Source of the DNA: JANXQG01 sp963709175
GTDB lineage: Bacteria > Planctomycetota > Planctomycetia > Pirellulales > Thermoguttaceae
Direction: 5' to 3'
NCBI GenBank assembly: GCA_963709175.1
Contig: CAVPVK010000012.1
Coordinates: 682,001 to 746,000, forward strand
Length of the DNA stretch: 64,000 bases
Part shown: positions 60,648-64,000 of the stretch, one piece after another
How the letters are laid out: the number at the start of each line of letters is the position of its first letter
Numbering within the stretch: the first letter of the stretch is position 1
The notes under the pieces: model-generated
What the model saw: only the letters and a program-made list of their open reading frames with translations
Databases searched by the model: none
Told to the model about the DNA's origin: nothing
Position numbers and translations under genes: made by a program

Positions 60648-63600
60648 ATGACTCTTGGCAAGACGGTTCGAATCGCGGTAGTTCTAGGACTGTTGTGTTG
60701 TGCGGCAGGATATGCGCGGGCGGCGACGCCGATGTATTGGGACCCGACAGGCACGCTTAGCGCCAACGGCGGCGGCAGCGGCACTTGGGACACGGGTACG
60801 AGCGTTAACTGGTGGACCGGCGGCGCGGCCGACAGCATCTGGACCGACACCGCGGGCACGGCTGCGGCCACTTTCGGCGGTTCGGCGGGAAACTACACTG
60901 TCACCCTGGCGGGGAACGAGACGGCCAATGCCCTGAACTTCAATTCGGCCGGCTATACGCTCAGCAGCGGCACCGTTACACTCGCAGGTATAACGCCCTC
61001 GATTACCGTCAGCGCCCCGGCGACCATCAGTTCGGTCTTGTCAGGAACCAGTGCATTGACGGTCAATGGAGCCAGCCTTCTGACGCTTACCGGCCCCAAT
61101 GTCTATACGGGCGCCATGACCGTCAGCGGCGGCACGTTGGCACTTGCGAACACTGGGTCGTTTAATACCTATAAGAATCGGGCCTTGACGGTCAACTCGG
61201 GCGCGGTCGTCCAATCCTTTGGGCAACTCAATCTCGACGTCAATCAAAGCGGCAGTTCCACCAGTAACGATGTCACGGGTACGGGCATCCTCAGACTCTC
61301 TTCGGTTGCCGCTAGCGCGTCGGTTCCCGAAATTTACTTCGGACCCGATCATTCCGGCACCAGCTATTATGGCGCCCAAATGACGGTTGCCACGCTCGAT
61401 TTAGGAAGCTCCCAGCGGTACATCGACTCCAACTCCGGCCATAACTCATTCGCAAAATACAATTTGAATACGGACGCCTACCTGTCCAGCAACATCATCG
61501 GCAGCGGCGGCATCACGTTCTCTGGCTCCGCCTACAATGGAGAGGGGCTTAGCAACATGTATGCCGAGTTGGTCCTGGCCGGCAGTAATTCTTTCACCGG
61601 CAGGCTGGAGGTGGACCAAGGGTCCGTGTTCCTCGATAACGCCAACGCCTTGACCCAGTCGAACAACGTGTTGCTCGCCCCTAGTTTCAGCAATTCTTAT
61701 AGCCACTTGTTCCTCATGGGCAATAACGCCACAATCTCGAACCTCCAGTCGAGCGGAAATTGGCAAGGCAACACCGCCCTGGCAAACGGCACTCTCAAAA
61801 TGACGCAATCGATCGTGGCCAACCCAGTCACGGTCACCGTGAACCAGACAGCCAATACGAACTTTGCTGGCGTAATCGCCAATGCCGTCACCGATAACTA
61901 TGATTCCGGCAGCTATGTTCCCGGGGCGCTGTCTCTCAATAAGACCGGCACCGGCACGCTAGTTCTCAACGGCACTGCCAACATTTATACCGGCAGCACG
62001 ACCATCAGCGGGGGCGTACTCAGCGTGGCGCTGTTGTCCATCGGCGGATCTGCCAGCTCCATCGGCGCTTCGACGAACAGCGCAGGCAACCTGGTTTTCG
62101 CCGGGGGAACGCTGCAATATACGGGCACGGGCGCGAGCACTGACCGCCTCTTCACTTTGGGCACAGCCGGCGGCGCCATTGACGCTTCGGGCACTGGGCC
62201 GCTGAACTGGACGAATACCGGCGCGATCTCCTTAAATGGTTCTGGGCCCGCCACCCTGACCCTTACGGGCAATAACACTGGCTTGAACACGCTGGGTGTG
62301 ACCGTGGTCGACGGCACGGGCGGGGCCACCTCGCTGGTCAAGACCGGTCCGGGCACCTGGGTCCTTTCGCCCACCAACACCTACACTGGCCCCACCACGG
62401 TGCAGCAGGGCATCCTGCAGCTCAATGGCGGCAGCTTCCTGCAAAGCCTGCTGACGCTCAGCGGCGGCACGTTCGCGGTGAGCAACCCGCTATCCAGCGG
62501 CACCACGCAGACCGTGACGGTCGCCTCGGGGGTGACCGTCTCCGCGGCGTCGGCCCTCGATCTCCAAGGAGGGCCCGGTTGGTCGCCTGGCCTGGGCACG
62601 CCACTGCTTGCTGATAGCGGTGCCCTGACCCTCAATGCGCCAGCCACTATCAACGTCTCTTCGGTTTCATCGCTAACGAAGACGGGCGATTACAATCTCA
62701 TGCAACTCAGCTCGGCAGGAATTGGCGGCTCGGCGGGGAGTTCCGGTCTTTCGCTGGCCCCCATACCGGGCGTCATCGCGTCGCTCGATACGACTTCTCA
62801 TCCAGGCTATGTGCTGTTGGACGTGACCGGATTCGTGGCCGTCAACAACCTCAAGTGGACCGGTGCCGTCAACGGCCAGTGGGACAGCGCAACGACGAAC
62901 TGGCTCAACGTTGGCTCGGGTTCGGCGACGACCTACACGGCAGGGCCACCCGGTGACGAAGTCAGCTTCGACGACACGGCCCACACCGGCGCGGTGAATC
63001 TCGCCTTGTCCGTTCTGCCCACCAGCCTGACCGTAAACAACAACGTCTTGCCCTACGTTTTCACCGGCTCGGGCACTGCGGGCATCAACGGCCCCACGGC
63101 TTTGAACAAGAGCGGCAGCGGCAGCCTTACATTGATAACGAACAACGGCTATACGGGCGGTACGCTCGTCAACGCCGGGGCCTTGATTCTCGGCGACGAC
63201 GCCACCGCCGGCTACGGTTCGATCGTAGGCAATATCACCTTGGGCGGCGCGTCGGCCAGCCTGCAGTTCAACCGGCCCGACAGCATGATTTTTGCCGGCA
63301 ACATTACGGGCGTCGGCGCTGGTTCAGTCCGGTTCCGGCGCCACCATCCTCACCGGCACCAATAGTGCCAGCGGCTCGATCTGGATTAATAACGGAACGC
63401 TCCAGGTGGGCAACGGCGGCACGCAAGGCTGGGTTACCGAGCCGATAGTGAACAACGGCACCTTGGTTTTCAACCGCGATGACGCCCAGACTTTTTCCGC
63501 CGCGATCAGCGGCTCGGGATCCGTAGCGCAATCGGGCACGAGCACCTTGACCCTCGCGGGTGTGAACGGCTACACCGGCGCAACGTACCTCAACGGCGGC

Positions 63601-64000
63601 ACCTTGTCGATCGCCAGCCCGGCCAATATCGGCGGGTTGGGCAATTCGTCGAACCTGGTATTTAACAGCGGGGTCTTGGAATACACGGGCGTCAGCGGCG
63701 CCTCCTCGCAAGGGGTAACGGTCAATGCCGGCGGTGGAACCGTGCGGATCGACAATCCCGGGCAAGCGCTGACCCTGAACGGCGCCGTAAGCGGCGTCGG
63801 CGGCCTTACTGTCGCCGGTTCGGGAACTTTGGCCGTATTGGGTTCGTTCGGCCTCGGAAGCACGACTCAGGTTACCGGCGGCACGCTTGCTGTCCTCGGC
63901 AACGTCAACACGTACCTCAATAGCCCAATTGTCATCGGCGCCGGGGCCGTGATGCAGTCCGGGGCGACCTTCAACCTGGACGTCGACCAGAATGGATCGG
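60648..64000 (+). CDS. Giant autotransporter-type beta-repeat surface protein (3' partial, apparent frameshift)
   Basis: ATG 60648 has AAGGGA at 8 bases and a signal peptide (IAVVLGLLCCAAGYARAA). The body is a chain of autotransporter-associated beta-strand repeats (NKTGTGTLVLNGTANIYTGSTTISGG; LVKTGPGTWVLSPTNTYTGPTTVQQG; ALNKSGSGSLTLITNNGYTGG), with WTGGAADSIWTDTAGTAAATFG at the start. One base is missing near 63322; the restored frame stays open to base 64000. A late segment (VNTYLNSPIVIGAGAVMQS) repeats an early one (FNTYKNRALTVNSGAVVQS). At least 1117 residues are visible. Such planctomycete proteins usually end in a PEP-CTERM signal, which would lie beyond the window. Likely cell-surface adhesion or glycan binding. 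Confidence 0.85.

Noticed and set aside
2696..63322. Programmed ribosomal frameshifting as the cause of the frame breaks
   Set aside because: Too many unrelated genes are affected, including ppc, and sites lack a shared slippery heptamer with a downstream structure; sequencing error is simpler.
1..64000. tRNA or rRNA genes
   Set aside because: I scanned for the conserved T-loop and typical rRNA segments by eye and found none; a tRNA search program would be needed to be certain.

Overview
The window looks like a chromosomal segment of a planctomycete, probably of the Pirellulales type. The signs are PEP-CTERM proteins, a DUF1559 prepilin-like protein, DNRLRE and autotransporter-type beta-repeat proteins, a secreted sulfatase and large secreted glycosidases, an ECF sigma factor overlapping a large Ser/Thr kinase with C-terminal TPR-like repeats, a GldA/GldFG/DUF4340 operon, two RND pumps, EF-hand/Gly-Pro-rich proteins and a XylR-type AraC regulator. 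I saw no rRNA, tRNA, CRISPR array, transposase or phage genes. Taxonomy is inferred from family content only.

Many clearly homologous reading frames are broken by single-base indels: I count about 19 in 17 genes, several of them in C, A, G or T runs. Most genes on either side are otherwise intact, so I treat these as one gene each with an apparent frameshift, most likely sequencing or assembly error. Feature coordinates span the whole gene.

Layout. 1-4.4 kb (+): surface or secreted module (PEP-CTERM, DUF1559, TupA-like binding lipoprotein, DNRLRE/PEP-CTERM). 4.4-6.4 kb (-): isochorismatase-like hydrolase, zinc-ribbon remnant, DinB protein. 6.9-9.7 kb (+): PEP carboxylase. 10-15.7 kb (+): zinc-ribbon/TM/Pro-rich protein, then a histidine kinase and NtrC-type regulator. 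15.7-20.9 kb: small membrane protein and GH2 glycosidase (-), two membrane-anchored hypotheticals. 21.3-24.9 kb (+): GH106-like glycosidase. 25-29.7 kb (+): RND adaptor and pump. 29.8-33.7 kb (-): ECF sigma factor and Ser/Thr kinase. 33.9-42.9 kb (+): Gly-Pro-rich secreted proteins, GT2, LPG-synthase-type flippase-like membrane protein, a giant membrane protein with Gly-Pro-Met repeats and EF-hands, and a methyltransferase/FrhB fusion. 43.1-51.3 kb (-): sulfatase, then a GldA/GldFG/DUF4340 operon. 51.8-57.1 kb (+): TetR regulator with a likely operator, RND adaptor and pump. 57.6-60.3 kb (+): ACT-like small protein, DUF4185 protein, XylR-type regulator. 60.6 kb to the end (+): giant beta-repeat surface protein running off the window.

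Functionally, the region combines glycan breakdown (GH2, GH106, sulfatase, DUF4185, with a sugar-responsive type of regulator), envelope export (two RND systems and a Gld-type ABC system) and surface protein display. The most unusual part is 35.9-42.9 kb, where overlapping genes suggest a polyprenyl-phosphate-sugar type glycosylation pathway ending in a glycosyltransferase-like membrane protein that carries a Gly-Pro-Met-rich loop and EF-hands. At least six kinds of short palindromic repeats lie between, and once inside, genes.
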